Numbered from the stretch's first letter, positions 1-9,257 are shown. The stretch is DNA of 21,877 nucleotides from an uncultured Mycoplasmatota bacterium (GCA_947643295.1 CANRVM010000002.1:1-21877), one strand, 5' to 3'. Translations and numbers: made by a program. Notes: generated from the sequence alone by a model not told the origin.

Positions 1-2111
1 TTAAATGGTAAGGCTGCATTATTATAAAAGACAGTAACATTATCTGCTTCTTTGGTATTTCTAAACACTAGTTTGTAATTACGAGTATCTGGTACAATTC
101 CACTTTTTCCTTCAATAGACCTAATAATAACAGTATAATTATTTTTCATGTAGTTATAATCAATTGAAGTTTTTAAGAAGTATCCTTCTTTATAAAGAGA
201 AGTAACTCCATCATCATCATATAAAGTATAAGTATTAGATACTCCTGGAAAAATTTGTATTTCCAAATCAGTAGGAACACCGGTATTATTGTAATCACTT
301 CGATTGGAAAGTGGAATAATTGAACCAGAATGGGCAAATACAGGATAATCTTCTTCTTTATAAAAGGATACATATTTCTTATTTCCTGGAAATTTCTTTC
401 CTGAGATAAAATCATACCAAACTCCTTCTGGAATAAAGAAACGATGGATGGTACGATTCATTACAGGATCCATCTTAGTTAAAATAGGACATACTAAAAG
501 TTGTGACCCAAAGTAGTATTGATTCTTATATAACGTATCATCATAAGTCCACATATAATTATAATAAAATGGTTGAATTAAAGGAGTACCTGACTTCGTA
601 TAATTATATGACTCTGTATACAAATAAGGAATTAAACGATGACGAAGTCTTAAATAGTCAGCAGCAATATTTTGTGTTTCAAAATCCCATACCCATGGTT
701 CTTTTTTATAATACATTCCTCTTGCACCATGAAATCTTAAAATTGGCGAGAAAACACTTAACTCTAAAAATCTAATATAAAGTTCCTTATCCTCTACACC
801 ACCATGATTGCCACCAACGTCTTGAGACCAAAAAGAAACCCCTATATTAGCAGCATTTAAATAATTAAGTGGCGCTTGCCTTAGTGTTTCCCAACTAATT
901 TCCGTTCCACCAGCATAACAAATTGGATACTTATGGGGAGCATAAATACCACTTCTTGCAAGATACATTCCCCTCTTACCAGCATTACGAGCAGAATCTA
1001 AATACATATAATGATTGTATGCCCATAAATTCGTTAGATTAAGGTTTCCTTTATAATCACTCCAAAAGAAATCCACTCCCATTTCTTCTAAAGGATGTAA
1101 AAACACTTTAAAATAAACATCCATTAATTTAGGATTTAAAGGATCAAAAGTAATGATTCTGCCTGCCTCCACCCCTAGATATTGAACAGCTTGTTGATAA
1201 TTTGCTTCATGAGGATAAATTCCTTGCTCTGGATTTAAAACTACTCCTACACGAATACCCTTATCATGTAATTTCTTTATTGTATTTACTGGATTTGGAA
1301 ATAAAGCTTTATTAAAAGTAAAACCAGTTTTTAACGCTTTATTTTGTCCAACATCTCGGTAATGCCAATCATTATCTAATAGTAATATAGAAAGTGGAAT
1401 TAACTTTTTCTCAAAACGACGAATTAAATCATCTAGTTTAAAATCATCGTAAGTGGTATTTCTACACCACCAATTACCTAAAGCATACCTAGGAATTAAT
1501 TCTGGAAACCCAGTCATTTTATAATAATCCAGTAAAGCTTGTTTAAAGTCTCTATCATACATAAAAACATAAATATCAATAGAATTCTGACTTCTATCAG
1601 CCAAAGTTCCATCCTGATTTAATATTTTATTTGGTGTATCATCAATACTAGCAAACCCCTCTAAGGAATATAACCCTTTTTTTAAAGGAATTGCACAAGG
1701 AACATCGAGTGAAACCATATTACCATTCATATTTCTAGCTTCTGGATGATTATAATACCAATCTCTTTTTCGATCATTCTCTCTAGAATTTAAGGTAATT
1801 TTTAAATTTCTCATTGGATCTGTTTTCGTACCAATAAATGGTTGCCTTTTTAAATAAGTTAAAACAAAATACCTAGTAGTAATCTCAATAAAGTTTTGAT
1901 CTTGATTTACTCTAAATTCCGGAAATCCTAAATCTCTTTTTCGTATTAATTGTGTTGGCTCATCTACAAATTGTCCTAAAGGACTATATTCTAGACGTAC
2001 AACACGTTCGGTAATGATACTAATTCTATAATTAGGACCCTTGAAAATTGCTTTTTCTTCTGCCCTTGTATCTGTATAATCAATGTTAAATTGACTGCCA
2101 AGTGAGTACAT
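1..2111 (-). CDS. GH31 family alpha-glycosidase (3' end beyond the window)
   Basis: Hydrolyses terminal alpha-linked sugars, most likely alpha-glucosides or alpha-xylosides; no signal peptide is visible, so it is probably cytoplasmic. I translated the strand by hand: 703 codons stay open from the ATG at 2111 to the window edge with no stop or frameshift. An N-terminal beta-sandwich (about 1-220) precedes the GH31 barrel. Substrate-binding LLLDNDWH is at 244-250, the nucleophile region FFWSDYKG at 348-355 (Asp352), and the acid/base region FWSQDVGG at 427-434 (Asp431). The C-terminal sandwich begins near residue 590 and ends in a DUF5110-like part (YTLYDDDG) that is cut off. The start follows GGAAGGTG with good spacing. 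Family members run to roughly 700-800 residues, so little is missing. Membership is clear; substrate specificity cannot be read from the sequence. Confidence 0.93.
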   Translation of the reverse strand, partial: MYSLGSQFNIDYTDTRAEEKAIFKGPNYRISIITERVVRLEYSPLGQFVDEPTQLIRKRDLGFPEFRVNQDQNFIEITTRYFVLTYLKRQPFIGTKTDPMRNLKITLNSRENDRKRDWYYNHPEARNMNGNMVSLDVPCAIPLKKGLYSLEGFASIDDTPNKILNQDGTLADRSQNSIDIYVFMYDRDFKQALLDYYKMTGFPELIPRYALGNWWCRNTTYDDFKLDDLIRRFEKKLIPLSILLLDNDWHYRDVGQNKALKTGFTFNKALFPNPVNTIKKLHDKGIRVGVVLNPEQGIYPHEANYQQAVQYLGVEAGRIITFDPLNPKLMDVYFKVFLHPLEEMGVDFFWSDYKGNLNLTNLWAYNHYMYLDSARNAGKRGMYLARSGIYAPHKYPICYAGGTEISWETLRQAPLNYLNAANIGVSFWSQDVGGNHGGVEDKELYIRFLELSVFSPILRFHGARGMYYKKEPWVWDFETQNIAADYLRLRHRLIPYLYTESYNYTKSGTPLIQPFYYNYMWTYDDTLYKNQYYFGSQLLVCPILTKMDPVMNRTIHRFFIPEGVWYDFISGKKFPGNKKYVSFYKEEDYPVFAHSGSIIPLSNRSDYNNTGVPTDLEIQIFPGVSNTYTLYDDDGVTSLYKEGYFLKTSIDYNYMKNNYTVIIRSIEGKSGIVPDTRNYKLVFRNTKEADNVTVFYNNAALPF

Positions 2112-2141
2112 AGCCAACACCTTCCCTATTATTCTAGTATA

Positions 2142-2170
2142 ATAATATCATAAAAACAAAATTATTCCAA
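2142..2170 (-). promoter_or_regulatory. Promoter of the GH31 gene
   Basis: On the minus strand TTGGAA (2165-2170) and TATTAT (2142-2147) are 17 bases apart, with a TGA extension just before the -10. Transcription would start about 25 bases before the ATG at 2111. An inverted repeat TATTATT / AATAATA with a 7-base loop lies over the -10 and start point (about 2127-2147) and could be an operator; that part is inference. Confidence 0.6.
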
Positions 2171-2231
2171 GAAATTCGTAGTAAAAATTTGTCATTAGCA
2201 GACATACTAATAATGATAATAGTAAAATAAA

Positions 2232-2302
2232 CAAAAAAATTGAGTTTTTCATTATAAATAGTTTTATATTATCCTAACTATACTAATAAAAATCACTCAA
2301 TT
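2232..2302 (-). terminator. Intrinsic terminator after the membrane-anchored protein gene
   Basis: Read on the minus strand, AATTGAGT (2295-2302) pairs with ACTCAATT (2238-2245), and the second arm runs straight into seven U (2233-2239). An inner ATAGTT/AACTAT stem lengthens the structure. It begins 24 bases after the stop codon at 2326 and separates this gene from the GH31 promoter. Confidence 0.65.
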
Positions 2303-2325
2303 AATAAATTTAATTATAAATACTC

Positions 2326-3117
2326 CTACTCTTTTATTCTACTTACAAGAGAATACATACCATCTTCATCTATTGAGAAGGTATAAATATAATCCATTGT
2401 TTTATTATTACTTGGATTTGTTTGATCTGTTAACTCTATATGTTCATATAATTTAACCTCACTATCGCTTTTGGAAGCTTTCGTAATCACTGATTTATAA
2501 GCCGTAGATGAGGTACCTCCTGCTTCTATTGTATATTCAATATAAGAATCAAAATTTTGAATATATTTATATAGTGTAGTACTACGTACATTTGACACCA
2601 TATCACTGTTCGTATTCAAAATGGCATCTTGACCAAATAAATCTTTGTAAACATATTCTATATAATCTTTAGCATAGGCGGTTCCTGAATTTAGCAAACT
2701 ACATGAAGTTACATAGTCACCATACTGTTGTGGTGCTCCCTCACAGTTTGTCCATTGTCCTTTGGATTTATTTAAATTAATTGATACCAGTCTCATTTTC
2801 TGTTCTTCAGTAGCAGTACTGACATTAAAATTATCATTTCCTTCATACATCCAATATGGATTTTCTATAGTTTTGGAATCCACTACTTTATTATATAAAT
2901 ACTTGACTAGTCTACCATTCACATCCATTTCTTTTGGTCTAGAATCATTTCTCTTAGCTACTTTATTTTTATCATTTAAATTACTCTTAGAAGTGTCACT
3001 AATAGAAATCTCCCCTCTTAAGACACGATCGTAAACAATAAACCCTAAAGAAGCACACAAGGCAACTGCTAAAATAATAATGATTACTATATTTCCTTTC
3101 TTTTTTTCTTGTTCCAT
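2326..3117 (-). CDS. Unknown membrane-anchored extracytoplasmic protein
   Basis: I do not recognise this protein. Its 263 residues start with a short lysine-rich cytoplasmic end, then one hydrophobic segment (about 9-28), and the remaining 235 or so polar residues should face outside. The cysteine at 21 follows VAL, which is not a lipobox, so a membrane anchor is more likely than a lipoprotein. The outer part holds two cysteines (125 and 139) that could form a disulfide. The start is the ATG at 3117, with AAGGGTG six bases upstream; the in-frame GTG at 3126 lies inside that ribosome site and is rejected. It is a single-gene unit with its own promoter and terminator next to gap. A cell-surface role is inference. 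Confidence 0.75.
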   Translation of the reverse strand: MEQEKKKGNIVIIIILAVALCASLGFIVYDRVLRGEISISDTSKSNLNDKNKVAKRNDSRPKEMDVNGRLVKYLYNKVVDSKTIENPYWMYEGNDNFNVSTATEEQKMRLVSINLNKSKGQWTNCEGAPQQYGDYVTSCSLLNSGTAYAKDYIEYVYKDLFGQDAILNTNSDMVSNVRSTTLYKYIQNFDSYIEYTIEAGGTSSTAYKSVITKASKSDSEVKLYEHIELTDQTNPSNNKTMDYIYTFSIDEDGMYSLVSRIKE

Positions 3118-3142
3118 AAAAATCACCCTTTCTATTTTTATC

Positions 3143-3151
3143 AGTATAACA
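3143..3151 (-). promoter_or_regulatory. Extended -10 promoter of the membrane-anchored protein gene
   Basis: TGTTATACT on the minus strand is a TGn-extended -10 (TATACT at 3143-3148), about 19 bases upstream of the ribosome site. The -35 position has only ATTTAT, so the extension probably compensates. Confidence 0.45.
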
Positions 3152-3233
3152 TAATAATAAATTAAATAAATATAAAGTCTATACTAAGGTATAAGGATTT
3201 ACATATTTATACACAAAAATAACTTATAATTAG

Positions 3234-3268
3234 AAAAAAAGTCCTAGTTTTTACATTCTAAAGACTTT
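3234..3268 (-). terminator. Intrinsic terminator of gap
   Basis: On the minus strand AAAGTC(T)TTAG pairs with CTAGGACTTT across a 10-base loop (one bulged T, one T-G pair), followed by a run of U. It begins 10 bases after the gap stop codon at 3278. Confidence 0.75.
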
Positions 3269-3277
3269 ATTCTGTAT

Positions 3278-4282
3278 TTATTTTTCCATTAAATACTTAA
3301 TTGTTCTTACCATTTGAGCGGTATAACTCATCTCATTATCATACCAAGCAACCACTTTGACAAGTTGTTTTCCATCTGTTTCTAAAATGTCAGTAGATAA
3401 CCCATCCACTAAAGATCCACATCTTCTATCAATAACATCACTTGAAACAATTGGATCATCTGTATATTGTAATGTTTCATTTTGACTAGATTTTAATATA
3501 TTATTAATTTCCTCTACTGTAGTAGTTTTACTAAGTTCTAAAACCAAATCGATTACAGAGCCCGTTGGAACAGGAACTCTCATGGCAACACCTGCTAGTT
3601 TCCCATCTAGGTTTGGACAAACTTTACCAATAGCGGAAGCTGCTCCTGTAGATGCTGGAATAATATTTGCTGCTGCTGCACGACCTCTTCTTGCTTTAAT
3701 TCCTTTTTTATGAGCGATATCAAGTGTTGCCTGATCATTTGTATAAGCATGAACCGTAGTCATATAACCTCTCTCAATTCCAAATTCACGGTCTAATACA
3801 TCAACTACTGGGGCTAAACAGTTTGTAGTACAACTAGCAGCTGATATAATTGTTTCCTCTCCTGTTAAAATATCATGATTTACATTATAAACAATTGTTT
3901 TTAAATCACCCTTTGCTGGAGCCGATATAATAACTTTCTTTGCTCCTGCTTCTATATGGGCATTTGCCTTTTCCTTTTCTGTAAATAAACCTGTACACTC
4001 TAATACTACATCAATATCTAAATCTTTCCAAGGCAAATTCTTAGGATCTGTTTCACTATATACGTGTACTTTCCTGTTACCAATTAAAATATCATTATTT
4101 TCAAATGAAATATCATCGATTCGATAATTTCTATGATTGGTATCATATTTTAATAAATAAGCAAGCTGTTCTGCATCTGTTAAATCATTAATAGCTACAA
4201 TTTCATAGTCACTATCCTCTTCCATTAATCGAAAGGCAAGCCTTCCAATTCTTCCAAAACCATTGATTGCTACTCTTACCAT
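3278..4282 (-). CDS. gap: Glyceraldehyde-3-phosphate dehydrogenase, glycolytic type
   Basis: Oxidises and phosphorylates glyceraldehyde-3-phosphate to 1,3-bisphosphoglycerate with NAD in cytoplasmic glycolysis; works as a tetramer. At 334 residues it is full length. The Rossmann motif INGFGRIGR (6-14) is followed by AINDLTD, whose Asp33 favours NAD over NADP. The active site SCTTNCLAP carries catalytic Cys151, and TVHAYTNDQ carries His178. The C-terminal WYDNEMSY motif is present. The ATG at 4282 follows AGAAAGGATGG. It is not part of a larger glycolytic operon here (no pgk or tpi next to it) and has its own promoter and terminator. The call is secure. Confidence 0.98.
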   Translation of the reverse strand: MVRVAINGFGRIGRLAFRLMEEDSDYEIVAINDLTDAEQLAYLLKYDTNHRNYRIDDISFENNDILIGNRKVHVYSETDPKNLPWKDLDIDVVLECTGLFTEKEKANAHIEAGAKKVIISAPAKGDLKTIVYNVNHDILTGEETIISAASCTTNCLAPVVDVLDREFGIERGYMTTVHAYTNDQATLDIAHKKGIKARRGRAAAANIIPASTGAASAIGKVCPNLDGKLAGVAMRVPVPTGSVIDLVLELSKTTTVEEINNILKSSQNETLQYTDDPIVSSDVIDRRCGSLVDGLSTDILETDGKQLVKVVAWYDNEMSYTAQMVRTIKYLMEK

Positions 4283-4306
4283 TTTCTATCCATCCTTTCT
4301 CTTTTC

Positions 4307-4335
4307 ATTATATAGTTTTAACCATTTTATTTCAA
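4307..4335 (-). promoter_or_regulatory. Promoter of gap
   Basis: On the minus strand TTGAAA (4330-4335) and TATAAT (4307-4312) are separated by exactly 17 bases, giving a near-consensus sigma-A promoter with a leader of about 20 bases. Confidence 0.8.
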
Positions 4336-4350
4336 TATATTTCACTTTTA

Positions 4351-4379
4351 TTGACAAATTATTCTGTAAAGATTACTAT
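4351..4379 (+). promoter_or_regulatory. Consensus promoter of the 182-residue unknown gene
   Basis: TTGACA (4351-4356), a 17-base spacer and TACTAT (4374-4379), 68 bases upstream of the ATG at 4448. It is divergent from, and only 15 bases away from, the gap promoter. Confidence 0.75.
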
Positions 4380-4447
4380 AGAAAGTAAAGAGCAAAACAA
4401 ATATTAACTCATTAAAAAGCAAATAGAAAAAATGGAGGTATAAACAT

Positions 4448-4996
4448 ATGAAAATGGTAGGAAAAGAATTGCAGGAAAGAAATCGTTATATAGAAACACT
4501 TAATAAAGCAGAAACTACTATTAATTTTTGTTTATGCAATTTACAAATTAATCTGATAAATCCAGTAACGATTGTCAAAAGAAAACTACACGAAATGGAA
4601 GACTTATTTTATCAACAAGAGATGAATTTTTATGAAAACCTTACTTTAGGACTGACCATTAGAAGTTTCTTGCTTTCTTACTTACAAAATACCATTGATT
4701 ATCCCCTTAGAAAGATAATCAGTTTTGAAAAAAAAATTACAATAGAAAATATTAGGTTACCAATCCAAAATCCCTTTGTAAAAAATTTTAACAAAAGAAT
4801 AGAGGAGATTCAAGACTTTAAAATTGACGAAAAGCTACCAGAAAGATTAGGAAAATATATGGAAATAGAAGATCTAAACAGCATCCTTTTTATTGATGAT
4901 GATTTAATAAAACTTGGTTATCCTGAATTAGCAGAAACGGCAGTAGAAAAAACATTAGAAGAGATGAATAAAAGAAAAGTTTTTATCAAAAAATAG
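4448..4996 (+). CDS. Unknown soluble protein, 182 residues
   Basis: I do not recognise this protein. It has no signal peptide or membrane segment. It looks mostly alpha-helical and charged, with helix-prone stretches at 1-30, 45-90 and 150-182. One acidic stretch reads FIDDDLIKLGYPE (about 148-160). Expression signals are strong: a consensus promoter and GGAGG nine bases before the ATG. It stands alone, divergent from gap and convergent with the kinase-like gene. The clean reading frame and good ribosome site support a real gene. I assign no function. Confidence 0.75.
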   Translation: MKMVGKELQERNRYIETLNKAETTINFCLCNLQINLINPVTIVKRKLHEMEDLFYQQEMNFYENLTLGLTIRSFLLSYLQNTIDYPLRKIISFEKKITIENIRLPIQNPFVKNFNKRIEEIQDFKIDEKLPERLGKYMEIEDLNSILFIDDDLIKLGYPELAETAVEKTLEEMNKRKVFIKK

Positions 4997-5013
4997 AAAC
5001 AGTATGATTAAAA

Positions 5014-5035
5014 AATATTATCTTAGAATACTTTT
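5014..5035. terminator. Possible weak bidirectional terminator between convergent genes
   Basis: AATATT (5014-5019) pairs with AATACT (5027-5032, one G-T pair) over a 7-base loop, with short U runs on either side in both directions. It lies 18 bases after the plus-strand stop at 4996 and touches the minus-strand stop at 5034. The stem is short and AT-rich. Confidence 0.35.
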
Positions 5036-6692
5036 AGTCAGCATGGAAACAACTATTACCAATAAACTCTCTGATAATAGAATCAGTTGGTATCGCATCA
5101 GAAGGGATTGGTAAAAAAAGTCTTAAGAAATCAATTAGTCTCTTTGCTTCTTCATAATATTCATCATCTTCATCTACTGTATATAAAAGAGGCTCAACAT
5201 AAGTTTTTAAAACTCCTATTTCATATATCAAACCAGTATTAAAGGTAAAATCAGCATCGTCCTGATAAGGAAATATATATTTTTCCTCTCCTCTTCTTAC
5301 ATCTTTCCAAGATGACAATGTTCTAGTAACATCATAACCTCTAGTTCTATTGTCTCTAATAATTCTTCTTAACAGACGGTTATCACTAGTCGAGATTCGA
5401 TTATGATTATCAATATTTAATTCTGTTAAAGCTGATAGATATATTTTATACTTACTTTCTCTCTTAATATTAGTAAGTACATTCGTATCTAAAGCATGAA
5501 TTCCTTCTATCACTAATAGTTCATTTTCTTCTAGTTTCACTTTTTCTTTATATTCTTTTTTCCCTAAAATAAAACTATAAGTTGGTATGGTTACTTCCTC
5601 ATGATTTAATAGTTTTTCTATCTGTTCATCGAATAATTCTAAATCAACTGCTTCTAAACACTCAAAATCTGGCTTTCCTTCTTTATCTAATGGTGTTTCT
5701 TCCTTTTCTACAAAGTAATCATCCATTGAAATTGGACGAATCTTCATGCCAAAGCTTCTTAGATACATGGACAATTTTCTTGATGATGTCGTTTTTCCAC
5801 TAGAAGATGGCCCTGCGATTAAGATAATTTTAATTTTATCCCTATTATTACTAATCTCTTGTGCAACAGTAAGGAGTTTATTACTTTGTAACACTTCATC
5901 TATTCTTATTAAATCAGCTATTTTCCCACTAGATACCACTCTATTCAAATCCACTGAATTTTCTATTTTCATTATCTTAGCCCATTCTCTATATTCATGG
6001 AATACAGAAAACATATGGGGATGATGTTCATACTTTTTAATTTTATTGGGAATATAAGTCGTTGGAAATTGTAGTATAAAGCCATTATCTCCAATATAAG
6101 TAAGATCAAATGCTTTTAATTTACCAGTAGAAGTTGGCATCATAGTATAAAAATAATTATATAAATTTCCCATTCTATATAAAGTAATATAAGTATTCGT
6201 ATTATATTTTAATACACCTGCTTTGGCATAATCTTTTACACTTTCAAAATATTTAATAGCCTCTATTCTATCAATTGTCAATCTTGTAATATCCAAATCA
6301 TTCTCTATTAATTTCTGCATTTCTCTCTTTATTTGTTCTAATACTTCTTCATTCAAGTCAAAATTTGTTTCAATATAAAGTCCTTTATCAAGCGAATGCT
6401 GAACATAAATATTAGCATTAGGTCCAAATAAGGTTTTCACAGCGTAAATAATTAAATAAGTTAAACCAGAGATATGTACACGATTACCCTCTCTTGAAGT
6501 TAAATCCATAAATTCAATCGTCGCATCTTTTGAAAGAATAGCACTCATCTCTTTTAAGGCATTTCCAACACGTGCTACTACAATCGGATATTGATAAGAA
6601 TCCATAAACTCTTTTGATACTTCTTCTAAACTAATCTCTCTTGGATATTCATATGTTTTATTGTTAATTGTTAAAGTAATATTATCATTCAT
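5034..6692 (-). CDS. Nucleoside kinase-like protein with TGS and uridine kinase domains
   Basis: Likely phosphorylates a nucleoside with ATP; uridine kinase is the closest known activity of the catalytic domain, but substrate is not proven for this fused family. The 552 residues hold a TGS domain like that of threonyl-tRNA synthetase (about 6-67), a middle region resembling the synthetase's second N-terminal domain (about 68-200), then a phosphoribulokinase/uridine-kinase P-loop domain. Walker [10 protein letters not shown] is near 294-302, the substrate-side SMDDYF near 322-327, and [10 protein letters not shown] marks the Walker B strand. The start is the ATG at 6692, with AAAGGGTG five bases upstream; the in-frame TTG at 6695 is too close to that site. 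Coverage agrees with the known family length, so it appears complete. Confidence 0.88.
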   Translation of the reverse strand: MNDNITLTINNKTYEYPREISLEEVSKEFMDSYQYPIVVARVGNALKEMSAILSKDATIEFMDLTSREGNRVHISGLTYLIIYAVKTLFGPNANIYVQHSLDKGLYIETNFDLNEEVLEQIKREMQKLIENDLDITRLTIDRIEAIKYFESVKDYAKAGVLKYNTNTYITLYRMGNLYNYFYTMMPTSTGKLKAFDLTYIGDNGFILQFPTTYIPNKIKKYEHHPHMFSVFHEYREWAKIMKIENSVDLNRVVSSGKIADLIRIDEVLQSNKLLTVAQEISNNRDKIKIILIAGPSSSGKTTSSRKLSMYLRSFGMKIRPISMDDYFVEKEETPLDKEGKPDFECLEAVDLELFDEQIEKLLNHEEVTIPTYSFILGKKEYKEKVKLEENELLVIEGIHALDTNVLTNIKRESKYKIYLSALTELNIDNHNRISTSDNRLLRRIIRDNRTRGYDVTRTLSSWKDVRRGEEKYIFPYQDDADFTFNTGLIYEIGVLKTYVEPLLYTVDEDDEYYEEAKRLIDFLRLFLPIPSDAIPTDSIIREFIGNSCFHAD

Positions 6693-6722
6693 CAAATCAC
6701 CCTTTTGTCTATCTTATATAAC

Positions 6723-6731
6723 ATTATAGCA
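6723..6731 (-). promoter_or_regulatory. Extended -10 promoter of the kinase-like gene
   Basis: TGCTATAAT on the minus strand is a perfect -10 (6723-6728) with a TG extension, about 18 bases upstream of the ribosome site. No clear -35 is visible. It faces the clpP promoter region. Confidence 0.55.
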
Positions 6732-6735
6732 TATT

Positions 6736-6781
6736 TTGACGATTTAGAATATGTATATTTTTATGATTTCACAACTATAAT
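6736..6781 (+). promoter_or_regulatory. Promoter region of clpP
   Basis: TTGACG (6736-6741) is a good -35, but the pairing is ambiguous: TATGAT (6762-6767) is 20 bases away, and TATAAT (6776-6781) lacks a spaced -35 and would leave a leader of only about 13 bases. I see no CtsR operator (GGTCAAA repeats), although clpP is under CtsR in many Bacilli. Confidence 0.4.
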
Positions 6782-6800
6782 AAAATTGGGTGATAAAAAA

Positions 6801-7385
6801 ATGAGTTTAGTACCAGTAATTGTAGAAAAAGAAGCAAATGGAGAAAGAAGTTATGATATCTTCTCCAAATTATTAAAAGAAAGAATCATTTTATTAACTG
6901 GAGAAATAAATGATGCAACCGCGAATGTGATAGTTGCTCAATTATTATATCTTGATTCTCTTGGCAATAAAGATATTTCCTTATACATAAATTCACCAGG
7001 TGGATCTATTACTTCTGGAATGGCCATTTATGATACTATGAATTTTATCAAAAGTGATGTTTCGACTATTTGTATTGGAATGGCAGCCTCTATGGGAGCT
7101 TTCCTATTATCATCTGGACAAAAAGGAAAAAGATATGCATTACCTAATTCTGAGATTATGATTCATCAACCTCTTGGTGGAGCAGAAGGACAAGCAACTG
7201 AAATTAAAATTGCAGCAGAACATATTCTAAAATCACGTGATAAGTTAAATAATATTCTTTCTGAAAACTGTAATCAAGATATCAAAACAATTGAACATGA
7301 TACAGAGCGTGATAATTTCATGGATTCAAAGGATGCATTAGAATATGGTTTAATTGATAAAATAATAGAAAAAACTAGCTCTTAA
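6801..7385 (+). CDS. clpP: ATP-dependent Clp protease proteolytic subunit
   Basis: Serine protease that forms the double seven-membered ring chamber and degrades proteins unfolded by ClpX or ClpC; cytoplasmic protein quality control. At 194 residues it has the usual length. The catalytic triad is complete: Ser97 in GMAASMGAF, His122 in MIHQPLGG and Asp171 in DTERDNF, matching the standard numbering. The chosen ATG at 6801 has GGGTGA eight bases upstream and gives the normal N-terminus [10 protein letters not shown]. The frame stays open back to 6705, but that extension has no family counterpart. The 3' end overlaps the convergent whiA by 11 bases. Confidence 0.97.
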   Translation: MSLVPVIVEKEANGERSYDIFSKLLKERIILLTGEINDATANVIVAQLLYLDSLGNKDISLYINSPGGSITSGMAIYDTMNFIKSDVSTICIGMAASMGAFLLSSGQKGKRYALPNSEIMIHQPLGGAEGQATEIKIAAEHILKSRDKLNNILSENCNQDIKTIEHDTERDNFMDSKDALEYGLIDKIIEKTSS

Positions 7386-8301
7386 ATTTAGATGATAGCT
7401 CTGCTATTTTTCGGAACCGATGGTTGAGCCCTGATTTTGTAATTGATTTTCCTGTCTCTAAAGATAAAATACTACTTAATTCTTTTAAAGAAGCTTCTGG
7501 ATATTTTTTTCGATATTCCAAGGCTTCTTTTGTTTTGTCATCTAATAATTCAACTGCCCCATTTTCTTCTAATATTTCAATATTTTTTAACTGAATAGTG
7601 GCAGCTTCTACTATTTTATCAGTGTTTGCTTGTTCACAATTATTTAATCGATTAGTATGATTTTTCTTATCATGATAAGTTCTAATATTTTCAAAATAAA
7701 GAGTGGCATTCATTGCTCCAACAATTTTTAAAAAATCACTTATCTTTTCAGCTTCTTTTATATAAATCATATATCCTTTATCTCTATTTAATATTTTTGC
7801 GTTTAGTTCATAGCGATTTAATAACTTTTGAACGAAAATAGCTTCCTCTGGTTTAGATATTACAATTTCCATATGATATTGTGAAGTTTGGGGATCATTA
7901 ATACTTCCTTGTGATAAAAACACGCCTCTTAAATAAGCTCTTATTTCCTCATTAGAACCAATAATATATTCTGGTGGCATTTCTAAATACTTTAAATCTT
8001 CGCTATAATAGCCTAAGTCTCTTAAAATCATTTCAAAATTTTCTTTTAGACTTATTACATATAAGTCATTTTTACTAAAATTAAGCCCTGGTTTAATATC
8101 GACTGAAACTTCAATATGATATAAATTCATAAAAGACTTTACTAACATCTCTTTCATATGAATATTTTCTGTTGAAAGACAAAAAATGCCATTAGTAGAA
8201 TATCCATTATTTCTAATAAAACCAGATAATTGTGCAATTGTTTCTGATTTTTGTATTTCCATGTTTAATAATTCATTTTTTATTTTAGTTGTATATGACA
8301 T
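7375..8301 (-). CDS. whiA: WhiA DNA-binding protein
   Basis: WhiA is a conserved Gram-positive DNA-binding protein, a sporulation regulator in actinobacteria and linked to cell division and chromosome segregation in Bacillus. The 308 residues show the family order: an N-terminal domain of homing-endonuclease (LAGLIDADG) fold that lacks nuclease residues (about 1-205; [14 protein letters not shown] near 124-137), then a C-terminal helix-turn-helix (about 220-308) ending in the typical GLNHRFRKI segment. It starts at 8301 after GAGGTAGA and lies five bases downstream of yvcK, so it is the last gene of the uvrA operon. Its last 11 bases overlap clpP on the other strand. Confidence 0.95.
   Translation of the reverse strand: MSYTTKIKNELLNMEIQKSETIAQLSGFIRNNGYSTNGIFCLSTENIHMKEMLVKSFMNLYHIEVSVDIKPGLNFSKNDLYVISLKENFEMILRDLGYYSEDLKYLEMPPEYIIGSNEEIRAYLRGVFLSQGSINDPQTSQYHMEIVISKPEEAIFVQKLLNRYELNAKILNRDKGYMIYIKEAEKISDFLKIVGAMNATLYFENIRTYHDKKNHTNRLNNCEQANTDKIVEAATIQLKNIEILEENGAVELLDDKTKEALEYRKKYPEASLKELSSILSLETGKSITKSGLNHRFRKIAELSSKFKS
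7395..7411 (+). terminator. Possible clpP terminator inside the 3' end of whiA
   Basis: ATAGC, a TCT loop, GCTAT and then a U run, beginning nine bases after the clpP stop. The stem is five to six pairs, so termination would be modest; it also codes for the WhiA C-terminus. Confidence 0.35.
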
Positions 8302-8306
8302 ATTCT

Positions 8307-9257
8307 CTACCTCATTAAATAGGAAAAAATTAAAGAGCTAAGTTTTAAACTATTATGTCTAATGGTATTATCGTCAACGACTATCAAGTCATCTTCTATC
8401 AATTGAACACCAAGATGATCCAATTTCGCATAATCAATCTTTACAGGATCTTTGTCCTCTTCCTTTTCATATTTTTTCACTATATTTTTATCAATGATTG
8501 AATTACTTGCAATTACAACATCAATATGCCTTCTATCTAAGTATCTATTTAACATCTCTACATGATCACCAACTGTAAAATAATCAGTCTCTCCTGGTTG
8601 AGTAACTGCATTACACAAATACATAATTGGTGCCTTTGTTCTATTGAATGCACTGCATACATCTTTACATATAATATTAGGTAAAATACTCGTATATAGA
8701 CTACCCATACTAAGTATAACAAGATCTGTATTTTCTATTTCTTCTACTACTTCATCTAACACTTTAGGCTCTCTTTTATAACAAATATATTCAATAACGC
8801 CATCTGAGTTTGTAATTTGTTCTTCCCCTTCAATCTCATTACCATTTTTATCAATTCCAACTAGTTCTAGATTAGCTTCTTCTGAAAGTGGAAGCACAGT
8901 ATGCCTTACATCTAGAAGTTTCGATAGACAAGCAATGGATTCTTTTAAGGAACCTGTTATTTCCAACATGGAAGTTAAAATCAAATTACCTACTGCATGT
9001 CCATTTAAATCACTAGAAGTTTGAAATCGATACTCTAGCATTTTCTTTATTGGATCATCAATCGTCGATAAATTAGTAATTACCTTTCTAATATCTCCAA
9101 CAGCGGGAGTATGAAATTCTTTTCTTAATTTACCAGTTGAACTACCATTATCTGCTACAGTAATAATAGCCGTAATGTCAAGAGGAAAATCCTTTAACCC
9201 TCTTAATAAACAGCTCATTCCAGTACCTCCGCCCAATACTACAACTTTTTTATACAT
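8307..9257 (-). CDS. yvcK: YvcK/CofD-like family protein
   Basis: Members bind UDP-sugars and, in Bacillus, are needed for growth on gluconeogenic carbon sources and for normal cell shape and wall synthesis; the biochemical action is still debated. The protein begins with the Rossmann-like VVVLGGGTGMS (5-15) and has the family motifs TVADNGSSTG, GDIRKV and NGHAVGNLIL. The GSLYTSILPN segment is also typical. Of four adjacent possible starts (GTG 9266, ATG 9263, 9260, 9257), the ATG at 9257 sits six bases from AGGTG, which overlaps the other starts; this gives 316 residues, the usual length. whiA follows directly, as in Bacillus, but the usual neighbour rapZ (yvcJ) is absent. Confidence 0.95.
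   Translation of the reverse strand: MYKKVVVLGGGTGMSCLLRGLKDFPLDITAIITVADNGSSTGKLRKEFHTPAVGDIRKVITNLSTIDDPIKKMLEYRFQTSSDLNGHAVGNLILTSMLEITGSLKESIACLSKLLDVRHTVLPLSEEANLELVGIDKNGNEIEGEEQITNSDGVIEYICYKREPKVLDEVVEEIENTDLVILSMGSLYTSILPNIICKDVCSAFNRTKAPIMYLCNAVTQPGETDYFTVGDHVEMLNRYLDRRHIDVVIASNSIIDKNIVKKYEKEEDKDPVKIDYAKLDHLGVQLIEDDLIVVDDNTIRHNSLKLSSLIFSYLMR

Noticed and set aside
173..415. Minus-strand 80-residue open frame rich in Ile and Leu
   Set aside because: It is an alternate-frame shadow inside the GH31 gene, which is open over its whole length here.
503..775. Plus-strand 90-residue open frame
   Set aside because: Antisense to the GH31 catalytic domain, with no ribosome site or family resemblance.
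6705..6800. N-terminal extension of ClpP by 32 residues
   Set aside because: The extension spans the promoter elements and lacks family similarity; GGGTGA supports the ATG at 6801.
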